From Coccinella septempunctata (taxonomy: Eukaryota > Arthropoda > Insecta > Coleoptera > Coccinellidae), in contig NC_058189.1 of the NCBI RefSeq assembly GCF_907165205.1, positions 69,401,815-69,465,814 on the forward strand: a DNA stretch of 64,000 nucleotides, written 5' to 3'. The first letter of the stretch is position 1; each line of letters opens with the position of its first letter. The translations under genes were made by a program, and so were the position numbers. The notes under the pieces were generated by a model. It made no database searches, was not told where the DNA came from, and was given only the letters and a program-made list of their open reading frames with translations. Shown here one piece after another: positions 54,410 to 64,000 of this stretch.

Positions 54410-54555
54410 TTCACAAGAGGAACAACTTTTCGCTCTTTGCATCCCCGTGACTGCAACCCCCTAACGGGGTGAGCACAACCCCTTGATTTTGAATAGGGAT
54501 GAGAGTTGTTGGGATACCTTATGTTGAAGATCTTATCGAGTACTATCTGATCCTG
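54410..54555 (+). repeat. Interspersed repeat B, copy 2
   Basis: Matches 51865-52000. It begins directly at the right target duplication of the inverted dimer. Confidence 0.65.
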
Positions 54556-55443
54556 AAATTTCGCTTAAAAATTTCCATAGATAACAAAATGACAGGTAAA
54601 GTAGTGGAAGAGTACTAACTTTTGTAATTATTTTATTGAATGCTGGAAATGGGCACCATTTACTTCCATGCAGTAATATAAGTTTTGCTGAAAACTTTCA
54701 CGTATTTTTCTGGTGTAGGCTAACTAGATATCAATACATCCTCGTATGATTATTTTTTTGAGCGTGTCTAAAGATGACCTTCGAAAAAGTCAGAAAAAAA
54801 AGGATCACTCGAAAACAAATGAATTTCATTGATAAGACTATTCTGATTTTTCTACACTAATGTCGTCGTTTCCAGTGACTGGAACGATCAATAGCATATC
54901 ATCCCACTCATTATGCAGACCTCGTGAACTTCGGCATGCCACAGTTTATCTCGAGCGGAGAACTTACTCCCAAAGTAAAAATACTTCTAATCCCTCATGT
55001 ATAAAATATGAAACGACTCTGGAAATTTTTACGGGCAGTCCTTCCCCGAGTTGGCATCACCGCCGGCTATGTTTTAGCTGCACACCCTTAATTCGCCCCC
55101 AAAGTGCCGGATATCAGGATAATGTGACGATGTGGAGACCGGAAAAGTAGAGCGGGCTAGAGTTGATTAGCTGAAGGTCCTGTGCGGAGCTTGTTGAGTT
55201 ACGAGAGAGACGTTAGTTTCATAGTTTTATCTTGTAGCGGTAACATTAAAAGTAAACGGTTTTATACATGGAGTGGACGCCTTGAATGTACCAGATTTAA
55301 GTAGTTTTTTCGCTTCTTCATGAACAAGCTACAGGTCGAGATTTTCAACGAATCGACATCTGATCTTGGCTGTTTCTGGTACTTCTAGACTAGATAGGTA
55401 AAAACGTATTGAAATGTGACCAAATAATTCGTAACGAGAATTA
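54556..55443. other. No recognisable feature
   Basis: A 96-codon frame at 54860-55150 (+) has no motif. The stretch includes a small mariner-end-like string (AACTAGATATCAATACATCCTCG) near 54720-54745 with no body attached. Confidence 0.45.
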
Positions 55444-56528
55444 ATCTGCTCCACAAGAGTTAGGGATATCGTATTCAATCGTTTTTAAAAGTATGTTATC
55501 TTCGAGGAAACCGCTGTAAAATCATTTAAAACTCCATAACAACTTGAATCGATCCAATAAAAATCAGTATGAGACATTTCGTCACTCTGGTCGCCTCTAT
55601 TCTGAAGTTTGGTACTTTGCATATTATGCTTCATGAATGTTCTTATTTTGAAATGAAGTCAGTTTATCAACGGCTTCGATTTGAAACGATTTTTCTGAAA
55701 ATGCCAAGACGTAAATTAACAAACGCTGAGGCTAATAGAGCTATCGGAATGCTACAGGGTGGCCTAACTCAGGTTGTTGTAGCGGAAAGGCTCCAAGTCA
55801 GCCAAATTGTGATATCTCGACTTTGGAATAGGTTCAGAGAGACAGGTTCCGTGTTGGAAAGACCAAGGCTTGGTGGGCGACGAAAAACAACACCTGCTCA
55901 GGATCGTTTCACCACCGTTTCGGCGAGAAGAAACCCTACATCTACGTGTAGAATGCTACGGAATACTCTTCAAGATGCAAATGGGGCTCAAGTTTCCATC
56001 AAAACCATCAGACGAGAGAGGTGAATCTAGGTTCTAGACGTCCATTATGAGGAGTTCCATTAACACGTGACCATAAGCGTCAAAGACTGGAATGGGCAAG
56101 GCAACATATCATTTGGAACGATCAATGGCGTAGTGTCCTTTTCATTGATGGATCCAGATATGGACGATTTTCAAATTCTCGAAGAATAAGGGTATGGACA
56201 TTCCCACGCATACCCCGTAATCGTCGCTATATCCAAGAAGTCCATCCATTCCGAGGGGGTAGTATGCAAAAAAGATGTCAAGGTGTTATTGATGCCCGTG
56301 GAGGTCATACATTGTATTTATAGTCTTAAAATGCTTGAATTCTCTGGAAATAAAATTTCCTTATTTTACTCGATTTTTCTTAAATACGCTGTATACGCTG
56401 CAGACCTACAGGCTAAAATTAATTTGCAACTTGAAATCATATTAATATGAATTTTCATCTCAAAAATCTTATTTTAACTATATTTTCTTGCAATTTAAGT
56501 CAGTATCCCTAATTCATGTGGAGCAGTT
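55444..56528 (+). mobile_element. Tc1-like element, both ends present, internally deleted
   Basis: The ends ATCTGCTCCACAAGAGTTAG (left) and the inverse of AACTGCTCCACATGAATTAG (right) form terminal inverted repeats of about 25 bp, with TA outside both (55442-55443 and 56529-56530). At 1.09 kb it is shorter than the usual 1.6-kb Tc1. The transposase gene inside lacks most of its C-terminal half. Confidence 0.85.
55701..56333 (+). pseudogene. Tc1-like transposase pseudogene
   Basis: From ATG 55701: PRRKLTNAEANRAIGMLQ, VVVAERLQVSQIVISRLWNR (helix-turn-helix of the paired-like domain), GSVLERPRLGGRRKTTPAQD, then ISIKTIRR-like and a frameshift at about 56024. It then gives HKRQRLEWARQHIIW, VLFIDGSRYGRFSNS (first catalytic Asp kept, the usual following Glu replaced by Gly) and YIQEVHPFRGGSM. 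It then jumps to the terminal ARGGHTLYL before a stop at about 56333. The segment with the second Asp and the Glu is deleted. Confidence 0.87.
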
Positions 56529-57490
56529 TATTTGTCCCTTGGAGGACATTGATCTGAAAACATCTCCAGATTAGAAGAATTCAAATCTCATATCTTTCGA
56601 GGTATATTCTAAATTTTTCGCTCTTAACATGAGCGTTTTCCTCATATTTCACTGAACGTCAACGGCACGTGGTCTCACTAGCCCAAACCATTAATCGAAT
56701 CGGAAGCCGGCTCAGGAATTTATTGAAGTTTCAATGAGCCATTAATTAGACACCAAATTGCTAATAAAGACTGTCACGCAATTACTGTTCGATCTTTAAT
56801 TGAAACTGAATCGTTCATTATAATGAAATGAACGTTTGGTGTGCACACTCTGAATTACATGATTATAGAATCGAGACAAGATTGATATTATTGAGATGAT
56901 TTCGATTCGCGTACATAATTGATTGATTGAAACCTTAGGCTTAGGAATTCCTGGCAATTCTACTTCGGAATTCAGACTTTCCATACTTTTCAAATCCATG
57001 TTTTAATTATACTGAATTATACTGAAACAAATAATACTACAGCCAGAAACAGAAACAGAATATGAAACCTTCAACGATTTTTACATAAATTTCCTTCGCA
57101 TTGGAACAAATTTTTTAATACTGAATGAATGTCTGAATACCGCAGGATTAGACTCTTTCAAACCTCGCCATGTCTGAACAATTTTCCTCAATACTGCAAT
57201 TTCAAACTTGATTTAGCCAGGCGTCCCTGAAAAACGGAGAAATCTGATGGAAAAAATTATTATTCAGTGGAAGACTAGGAAATTAAGATTCCGAGAACTT
57301 TTCGCGACCAAAGTTTCATGAAATATGGAATGCAATCTTACGGAGATTTTCTCCGAGAGGTGCACTGAATGATAATTTCGGTTAATTTAGTATATTGTCG
57401 AAGAGAAAGATGAAGAAAATTCTGATATGGTTCCCTCAACAGTAATAAGTGATAACTGGAATGTCTAATGCATTCTAGTATGGTGTATAG
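56529..57490. other. No recognisable feature
   Basis: AT-rich DNA without domains or repeat ends. Confidence 0.5.
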
Positions 57491-58139
57491 AGAATATATT
57501 GAATAGTTAACCTACTATAGAACGAAACAAAATATCAATGTTAAAATATTTTATTACTCAATATGTTCTTCTCTTAATTATATTATTGTATTATTACAGC
57601 GAACCTGCAACGTCTCTAGACCTTTCAAAACCAATGTTTCTTCTTGATCTGCAAACCAGACCTTCACAGCTTTTATTACCTCCTCATTGGAAGAAAATTT
57701 ACGACCTTTTAAACTTTTTTTCAGTTGAGGAAAGAGATGACAGTCGGATGGAGCTGAATCTGGTGAATAAGGGGATTGTTCTAGTAATTAAAACCCTAAA
57801 TCATGAATTTTTTGCATGGCAACATGAGATTTGTGTGTAGGGGAGTTGTCCTGCAAAAACAAAACACCTTTGGTAGCTTTCCGCCTCTTTTCTCTTGAAT
57901 TTTTTCCCATAGAGTGGTCAGTGTTGTCGTATAGTAATCTCCGGTTATTGTTCTACCCTTATCCAAAAAATCAATCATGATTACTCCATGGCAATTCTAA
58001 AAAACTGAAGTAAGAACTTTTCCAGCAGATTTTTGGACACGAAACTTCTTAGGTCTTGGAGAACCAAAGTGTCGCCATTCCATCGATAGTTGCTCTTTTC
58101 CTGTATCGTACCCAAATCTCATCCATAGTAACAATTCGA
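57491..58139 (-). pseudogene. Mariner element fragment, copy 5 (5' truncated)
   Basis: Left end AATATATTGAATAGTTAACC is a decayed terminus. The - strand gives PKKFRVQKS-like, IMIDFLDKGRTITGDYYTTT, then a frame break and HKSHVAMQKIHD and SPDSAPSDCH-like blocks (the third-Asp region is altered). It stops at 58139 in the block encoding the first catalytic Asp and joins directly to half of a MITE. Confidence 0.82.
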
Positions 58140-58216
58140 AAAAAATGGTATAGAAAAAGAAAGTGTTTCTTTTCACCCCAAGAATCTACCGTTAAAATAT
58201 TTGTATGAGTCCCCCT
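58140..58216. mobile_element. Half-arm of the 11.1-kb MITE family
   Basis: AAAAAATGGTATAGAAAAAG..., CCCCAAGAATCTACCGTTAAAATATTTGTATGAGTCCCCCTGTA matches the right arm of the element at 11079-11706. Only one arm is present, fused to a mariner fragment. Confidence 0.75.
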
Positions 58217-60849
58217 GTAAATGAAAGACGGTCACTCTTTCTTGACAAGGAATCGCCACTTTAGAAGTATATCAAAAAATACGTGTTGAATACGAATCAA
58301 ATCCTATTACTGCCTCATTAAACAACTTGATAGAGAATATATTTAACCATTCAATTTGGAAATCGATAAATCAAACCCTACATCACTCGCGGATTAAAAG
58401 CCTGTCGATATATCACGAATCTAAACAATAATGGCCAATGGGAAGAGCGAACAATGCTCTGATTAGTGATTGAAATCACACTATAATTCTCAGACTATTG
58501 TGATAACTCGGTGTTGTACGTCTGGATTGAATTATCATCTGTCGAGGGAGTATTCAGAACGAAGGAAGGTTCGATGAGCAACTGACAAGAAGGCAGAGTA
58601 AGATTCCGATGCTGTAAACGTCAGTTTTTTATTTTAGATTCATAGAATCAAGAAACCTCCCACAATTCGAATTTTGCAGGAAGAAACTCTGGAATTACAG
58701 CTGGAAATTGGGTAAACAACCATCAGTGCAGAAAATGAATGTACTTTTCACTGCAATGTCTATATTGAAGAAATATCTGTAAGTTCCAGCTCTTAAGTGA
58801 CCTTTTCAAGTATCGAAATTCGGATAGGTAAGAAATTTTGGAGGTCCAACATAATTTTCTTCGAATAAAACAACTTCAATTCCAGGGCTAAGTCCCGAAA
58901 GACCTCTCTCAGTCATCGATAAGCATAAGCATTACGAATTCCAGTTCCATCATATTCAAATGGCGATATTAATACTCTATATCAATGCCAGAATTTTCCC
59001 AACAACTTCCGAATATCGTCCTATTGAAGAACCAGCATTGAGTACGGTAGCCACCTAATTCTCATTCATGGGAGCACATCCAACCCTCCGAAGAGAATAG
59101 CAAATGGGGACTAGTGAATTTATGCCAATCTGCCTCTGACCCACGCTCAGCCCATAGGCCGGACGCATCACAGATATGCGGCTAGCAAAAAATATGGATA
59201 TACCTGCAAAAAACACATCAGTCCGCTTTTTTCGGTCGAGAATGTATTTATTTCAGATCGAAATGAATAACAGATCGTTCTCCATCGCTGGCTACTACCT
59301 TTTTCCCATTTCTCAATCAATTTTCGAATTCCATCTCAAAGAATGCCTCGTCTTCTGAGGCAATTTGTGTCTTAGCAACCACAGCATCCAAAAGAGGCAA
59401 AGTCTGGAGAATACAGTAGCTATGTTAGAATGTTTCACTTGGGCGTTTCTGAATCTTTTTTACAACTTTCGCAATAAGGCCTTTCAACATCTTATACTTC
59501 ATAAGGCACAATTGCCTTGCTTTTCAATCCTGCAGAAAGAAGCTTTGAACTTTGAAAGTTTCAAGACTCAAATTTTCATCCAAAATACGGTGTAAAGTCG
59601 CTGTGGAATGCCTAATTCCGAAGATCGACGAAGAATACACAAACTTGGGTTTCATCGTTTCAGTTTTAGTAATGGAGTAGTTTTCACTTGTCAAATGTCA
59701 AAAAATGACAGTTTCAAAAGTGACAGCTGCCCAAATAGCGGGCTATTCAAAATGAAACGCTCCTGCAGTTGACATTCACACTCATGATTCTTTGGAGTAT
59801 CTTATAACATCCATCCTGTTTATTAACTGACGACGGTATATTATGAATTTTTGGATCATGCCGGAGTTTCAGCAGCTGAACTTATCGAATGCAAATGGCG
59901 ATTCGCACCAATTTGAATTCAGAATAAATATATAGAAGCATTCCCAGCAGACAACAGTATCAGCATAACTAATACTGGATCAACACAGAACGAACCCAAC
60001 AAACTTGCGTTCCCTAAAAACCCGGTATATTCCCCGGAACATCAACAGACAAAAAATAACCGAACGTAGAACCCTCCAGAGGTCCTGTTTCAGACAACAG
60101 TATCGCGGAAAGATAATTTCTACCGATTTATCTGATGAATATGCAATGAACTCACACTACAGTACAATTCATTTGCGTCGTGCGGTAATAAAACTTGAAC
60201 CGAACCCTTCATTTAATTTCGCTCTAATAGCTTCGGGAGGCAGTACGTGAGAGTAAGCAAATGGTAATTTCTCTCGGCACGAAGTTTTCCGCCTCAATAA
60301 CGGATATTTGCGACTTAGAGTTATTTCCAGAGATTTTCGTTGCCTGATATCAGAGCAGGGTACGTGAGGTAATATTTGCCGGGAGGGAAGTTGATGTGTA
60401 TGTTCATCTCTGCCATTGTGCAGACATGAACTTAGCAAAGATTTTCATATCTAACACGATCGATTGTTATGGCTCAACAGTACGTATAGAAAATGTCTTA
60501 TTCTATGTCGAATAATTTCGGCTTAGGCGAATATCAAAAGATTTCACTATTTTGAATCTTCCAAAGCATTCCCTGTATGATTTATCAGTTGAAGCTTCGT
60601 CATTATAAGCTTCCACAGGCTTTTGATGCATTCCAGCAGCATCAAAGCAAAAATCTAAAACCTCAAACCTCCCACAAATGCTATTGAGTTTACACATAAT
60701 CTAACATATTCAACACGTTGAAAATCAAGATTTTCGTGTGAAATTCAATGCGATATGAACTGAATATTATGGACTGATGTCTAACCTCTTTGAAAACATC
60801 AAAATCAGCAATTTTTTTCAAACAAATCGAAGTGCAACATACATACTGA
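58217..60849. other. No gene recognised
   Basis: 2.6 kb with open frames up to about 90 codons on both strands, but no motif, RNA gene or repeat ends that I can support. Confidence 0.4.
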
Positions 60850-61310
60850 TGGCCGCTCCATCTGAGTCGGGCCCTCGTTGCTTGAGTCTCAATTGTTGTA
60901 CAACTCGCGCGTTGCAAGACTTCTACATTCGAAACTTTGTGGATCCATCTGATCTGATGTGCATTATTTGTCTTAGATGACGTTGCGTTTGTTCAAGCTG
61001 TTTAATATGTCGCCTGGGAGGACCACTGCTTTGTAAACAGCTGTCTTGGTCTTCAGATTGAGGTCGTGATTTTGAACACTCTGTCCTTTAGCTTCCAGAA
61101 TGCCTGTGATGCCGAATTGATATGGTTGTGTATTTCCATGTCTAGGTTAGCCCTGGTATTCATGAAGCTTCCCAAGTATTTGAACTGCTCGACCTGTTCT
61201 AGAGTTTCATCCTCCAGGCTGATATCTATTGAAGGCTTTCTGGCGGATTAACCAGGATTTTGGTTTTGTCGATATTGAGTCTAAAGCCTAAAGCTTCGTA
61301 TAGGTATATG
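60850..61310 (-). pseudogene. LINE family F fragment 3
   Basis: The - strand carries the same blocks as 35867-36274 (CTTTGTAAACAGC, GAGGTCGTGATTTTG, ATTTCCATGTCTAGGTTAGCCC on +), that is, YKAVVLP and the preceding FxKLKDRVQNHDL segment, with several frameshifts and a missing internal block. It continues upstream to about 61300 (ISLEDETLEQVEQF). It is a dead copy. Confidence 0.7.
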
Positions 61311-61392
61311 TTTATAGGTGTCCAACATTATCACCCTAAACTGACATATTTGTAACTCTGTCTGGAAATCTGGATCCTCTATTACTGTCTTA

Positions 61393-62105
61393 AGCCGGGT
61401 CCAGACTATGTAACAAAACATTTTATTAACAAAGTTATACAACAAATGTGTTATACAACTTTGTTATATAACTTGTTATAAAATAGCAGAGACATCCACA
61501 CTATGTAACAAAATAAAACTAAACAAAAGTGCTCATCTGCAAGCAGTGGCATCTGTAGTATTGAAAATGTCCTCAAACATAGAGGATGTCATTTTGGCAG
61601 CAGCAGCTTGCATGATTGTATGTAGACGACTGAAATATCATCGTTGAGAGCTAGAGGAACATTGAACATTATAGTGGAACAAATCTTTTGAAGGATCTAG
61701 CAATGGATGACATAGACCCATTGACAAGGGGCATTAAATGTGATGGTAGTTTTAAAAAGTTCCTAAGGATGACAAGTTCTGATTTCGAATATCTAATACA
61801 TCAAATCGGCCATAAAATAGGCAAAAAAAACACGACATTTCGAGATGCAATACCAGTAAAAGAAAGATTGGCGCTGCAGTTAATGTTTAATAACACAAGT
61901 GTGGACAAGTTGCGGCGTGTTTTATAACAAAGTTATATTACTTTCTTTGATCTTTACCGACACCCAATGGATAACATAAAATTTGCTATATAGCAAGAAA
62001 AATGTTGTATAACCTTGTGTTATATAACTTTTTCAATTGAATTTCTCTAACAAGTTATATAACTTTGCTATATAACCTGTTTTGTTACATAGTCTGGACC
62101 CGGCT
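61393..62105 (+). mobile_element. PIF/Harbinger element, deleted, perfect termini
   Basis: Terminal inverted repeats of about 28 bp match perfectly (start AGCCGGGTCCAGACTATG). TTA lies outside both ends (61390-61392 and 62106-62108), the 3-bp target typical of PIF/Harbinger. Subterminal regions contain many GTTATATAAC-like repeats on both sides. The length is 713 bp, against 2-3 kb or more for autonomous elements. Confidence 0.93.
61704..61926 (+). pseudogene. HARBI1-like transposase N-terminal fragment
   Basis: Encodes MDDIDPLTRGIKCDG, FKKFLRMTSSDFEYLIHQIG and GKKNTTFRDAIPVKERLALQ, ending shortly after LRRVL. This is the conserved region just before the DDE core of Harbinger nucleases. A preceding short frame near 61570-61646 (NIEDVILAAAACMIV) is the likely original N-terminus, separated by a stop. 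The catalytic core is absent. Confidence 0.87.
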
Positions 62106-62108
62106 TTA

Positions 62109-62289
62109 GGATATGGAGTGCATAGAATTTGTTTCGAAGATTCTAGAAAACTAAAGTGTTGATGATTCAATAGAGAATTGCACTCCAGAGAGCTCTCCGA
62201 AGTCGCAACTCGAAAATGAAAAGTGGAAAAACAAAAAAAAATATTTCTTCCTGAACAGGGCCAGATATTTGAAATTTTGGTATGAAAAT
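62109..62289. other. No recognisable feature
   Basis: Short spacer between the Harbinger element and the tandem repeat. Confidence 0.5.
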
Positions 62290-62810
62290 ATAAGTTTCCG
62301 AGCACGCTGAATCTATTGCGAGCAATATCGAAAGCCTATCTCCCATCGTTTTGATTTTCAAATGGCATTTCTCGAAAATTGCAAATGTCAATGAGAATTC
62401 GTTAAGACCAAACGGTTGTGCCGATATGGATGTAATTCTCAGATTTATTACTAGAAGAGTTGCTCTTTCAGAATATGTATCACATTCAGATCTACTATAA
62501 TTTTCCTGGCAGATACGCGACTCGAAATTTGACCTTCTAAAAATTCCCAAAAATTTGGATTCAGTTAAAACTTCCTCAAGACCCAACGGTTATTCCGAAA
62601 TAGATGAAATTATCAGATTTATCACTAGAAGAGTTGCTCTTTCAGAATATGTATGACATTTAGACCTACGATAATTTTCCTGAAAGATACGCGACTCGAA
62701 AGTTGCCCTTCGAAAAATTCCCAAAAAGTTGGGTTCAGTTGAAACTTCCTCAAGACCTAACGGTTGCGCCGAAGTGGAGGAAATGTCGAGATTTATCACA
62801 CATGTCCAGA
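62290..62810. repeat. 174-bp tandem repeat, about 2.7 units
   Basis: The string GTTGCTCTTTCAGAATATG occurs at 62459 and 62633, a period of 174 bp. The preceding partial unit ends in CTCAGATTTATTACTAGAAG, matching the end of the next unit. Units are 80-90% alike by eye. The frames found here are translations of the repeat. Confidence 0.85.
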
Positions 62811-62970
62811 CCTGACACGCACAATGTACAATGATCTTTTTTTCTACCCTGATAGGCTGTCCTAGACAACTCCTTCTATATACAGGTCGGATTTTTGGTA
62901 GAGGTACTCTACCGAGTCGAAGATATCTCCCCTTATATGAATCTTACGCGCTCGAGTAAATCCCGAATAT
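62811..62970. repeat. Fragment of the CTGACACGC repeat family
   Basis: Contains CTGACACGC, GTACAATGATC, GGCTGTCCTAGACAA and GCGCTCGAGTA blocks in the same order as 47745-47870. It directly follows the tandem array, so the 174-bp repeat may be internal to this family. Confidence 0.6.
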
Positions 62971-64000
62971 TCCTCTTGGCCTCCCCAACCACGAGTATTG
63001 GCCACATCAATACAATATTTCATAGAGAAAGGAAAAACGAAATTACCCTGAGCTGAACTATATCCCTGGAGGTCATTCGGTTCTTCTCTAAAAATTAATC
63101 TACCCCAGTCATCCTCAAGATTAATTCAAGCCTGGAGCGAATTAATATTCCACCGAATACTTCTTCATTCCACTTCATCAATCCCACCATTCAACCGTAT
63201 CATAATAAAATGCAGAAAACCCAGAACGCTCATTTTCGGCCAATTCCGTATTCCCTTCGCGCCCTTTTTTTCAAGAGAGAGAATCGTGCCGTCAGAAATT
63301 TTCGACAGTTTCTGAACTCCCATAATGATATTTTTCCGGTACAAGGAAGCCGAAATGATAGGGACTACGCTCGGCGACCAACAAAGGGTTCGGAGTCATC
63401 CAATTCTTCGCCCCCTTTCTTACAATACATTTTATTCGGGTAATTTCACTTTTGAGTTCTTCGGATGTGGAAAACAGTGCAATTCTGTCGAAACGACAGG
63501 CGATCCTAGGGAAAATGAGGTCTTTCAAGCAGTGAGTAAGGGTTATGCGCCAGAAAGAGAAGTGGTCATACCTTGGATTCGAATAATGATCAGGAATGGC
63601 TTTTTCGACGTACAGTTTGATTCCAAACGACAGAGTTGCTTTATAATTCGTTCATTCATCCTGAATGTCTATGGAGAGTAGAGAGAAGGAGAACGATCGC
63701 TGCTTTGAGACCACAGATTATTTGTCCCCTAAAGTATTTACCAATAGGTAGTTCATGCTTTTGCCAATAGCCGCGCTGTCGATCACAGGATGACGAAATT
63801 TTTATTTAAACTAGATGAAGTTGGCTGAATGAACTATCCTGGTGACAGATGATTAGAATGTCATCAAAGATTACACAGGCCAACAAAATGAAAAAAAAAA
63901 TTTGGTGCCGGAAATCTAACATCTGATTTTAGATGTTTTTAATGTGCTGTTTCCAAAATGCCACCACATTTTTTCTATCAGCTCTAGTTTCTGAGATACA
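62971..64000. other. No gene recognised
   Basis: A 118-codon + frame at 63325-63681 is the longest but has no motif. No repeat ends were found. The stretch runs to the window edge. Confidence 0.4.

Noticed and set aside
54720..54745. Sixth mariner copy
   Set aside because: Only about 25 bp resembling the mariner right terminus is present, with no body or partner end.
63325..63681. 118-codon + strand frame near the window end
   Set aside because: No domain or homologue recognised, and an opposite-strand frame overlaps; not supported as a gene.

Overview
The window is AT-rich insect nuclear DNA, possibly from a beetle, although the order cannot be fixed from sequence alone. It lies largely inside one host gene. 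Two spliced exons on the + strand (12733-12943 and 41678-41974) encode consecutive pieces of the tandem immunoglobulin ectodomain of a Dpr (defective proboscis extension response) neuronal cell-surface protein. Their splice phases fit each other, so the 28.7 kb between them reads as a single intron. Upstream and downstream exons of the gene were not found. A canonical tRNA-Val(AAC) gene lies antisense just inside that intron, 29 nt after the splice donor. No other host protein-coding gene was recognised.

Nearly everything else is transposable-element debris. From 0 to 5 kb there is an antisense pile of non-LTR retrotransposon 3' ends, both RNase H type and restriction-like-endonuclease (R2-like) type. 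From 6.6 to 8.7 kb there are two complex GC-rich palindromes and a 285-bp retro-inserted element that carries a hammerhead-ribozyme-like core. From 11.1 to 11.7 kb lies a MITE with long inverted termini. From 13.7 to 18.2 kb there are Tc1 and LINE fragments, ending at a LINE copy interrupted by a perfect 33-bp-arm hairpin. From 19.1 to 25 kb there are three SETMAR-type mariner copies and a further MITE. At 25.7-27.2 kb a broken tyrosine-recombinase gene lies between inverted repeats beside a 94-bp palindrome. From 28 to 41.5 kb there are another MITE, LINE fragments, a fourth mariner and an internally deleted piggyBac with intact TTAA ends.

From 42.7 to 51.1 kb two homologous arms (0.7 kb without later insertions) face each other as a large inverted pair. 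The left arm was later split by a 2.3-kb DNA transposon with an 8-bp target duplication (P-superfamily candidate). The right arm was split by about 0.9 kb of a TGTCGAG/TGTCGTG and (TG)n minisatellite. Downstream are a head-to-head dimer of the hammerhead-bearing element (53.76-54.41 kb), a Tc1 element (55.4-56.5 kb), a fifth mariner, a PIF/Harbinger element with perfect ends and a TTA duplication (61.4-62.1 kb), and a 174-bp tandem repeat.

The two best candidates for something under-described are (i) the 285-bp hammerhead-bearing element, whose insertion and 13-bp target duplication are proven inside the window by a paralogous empty site, and which recurs as an inverted dimer; and (ii) the tyrosine-recombinase element, an integrase-type gene bounded by inverted repeats with a nested palindrome at its left end. 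All transposase and reverse-transcriptase genes seen are broken.
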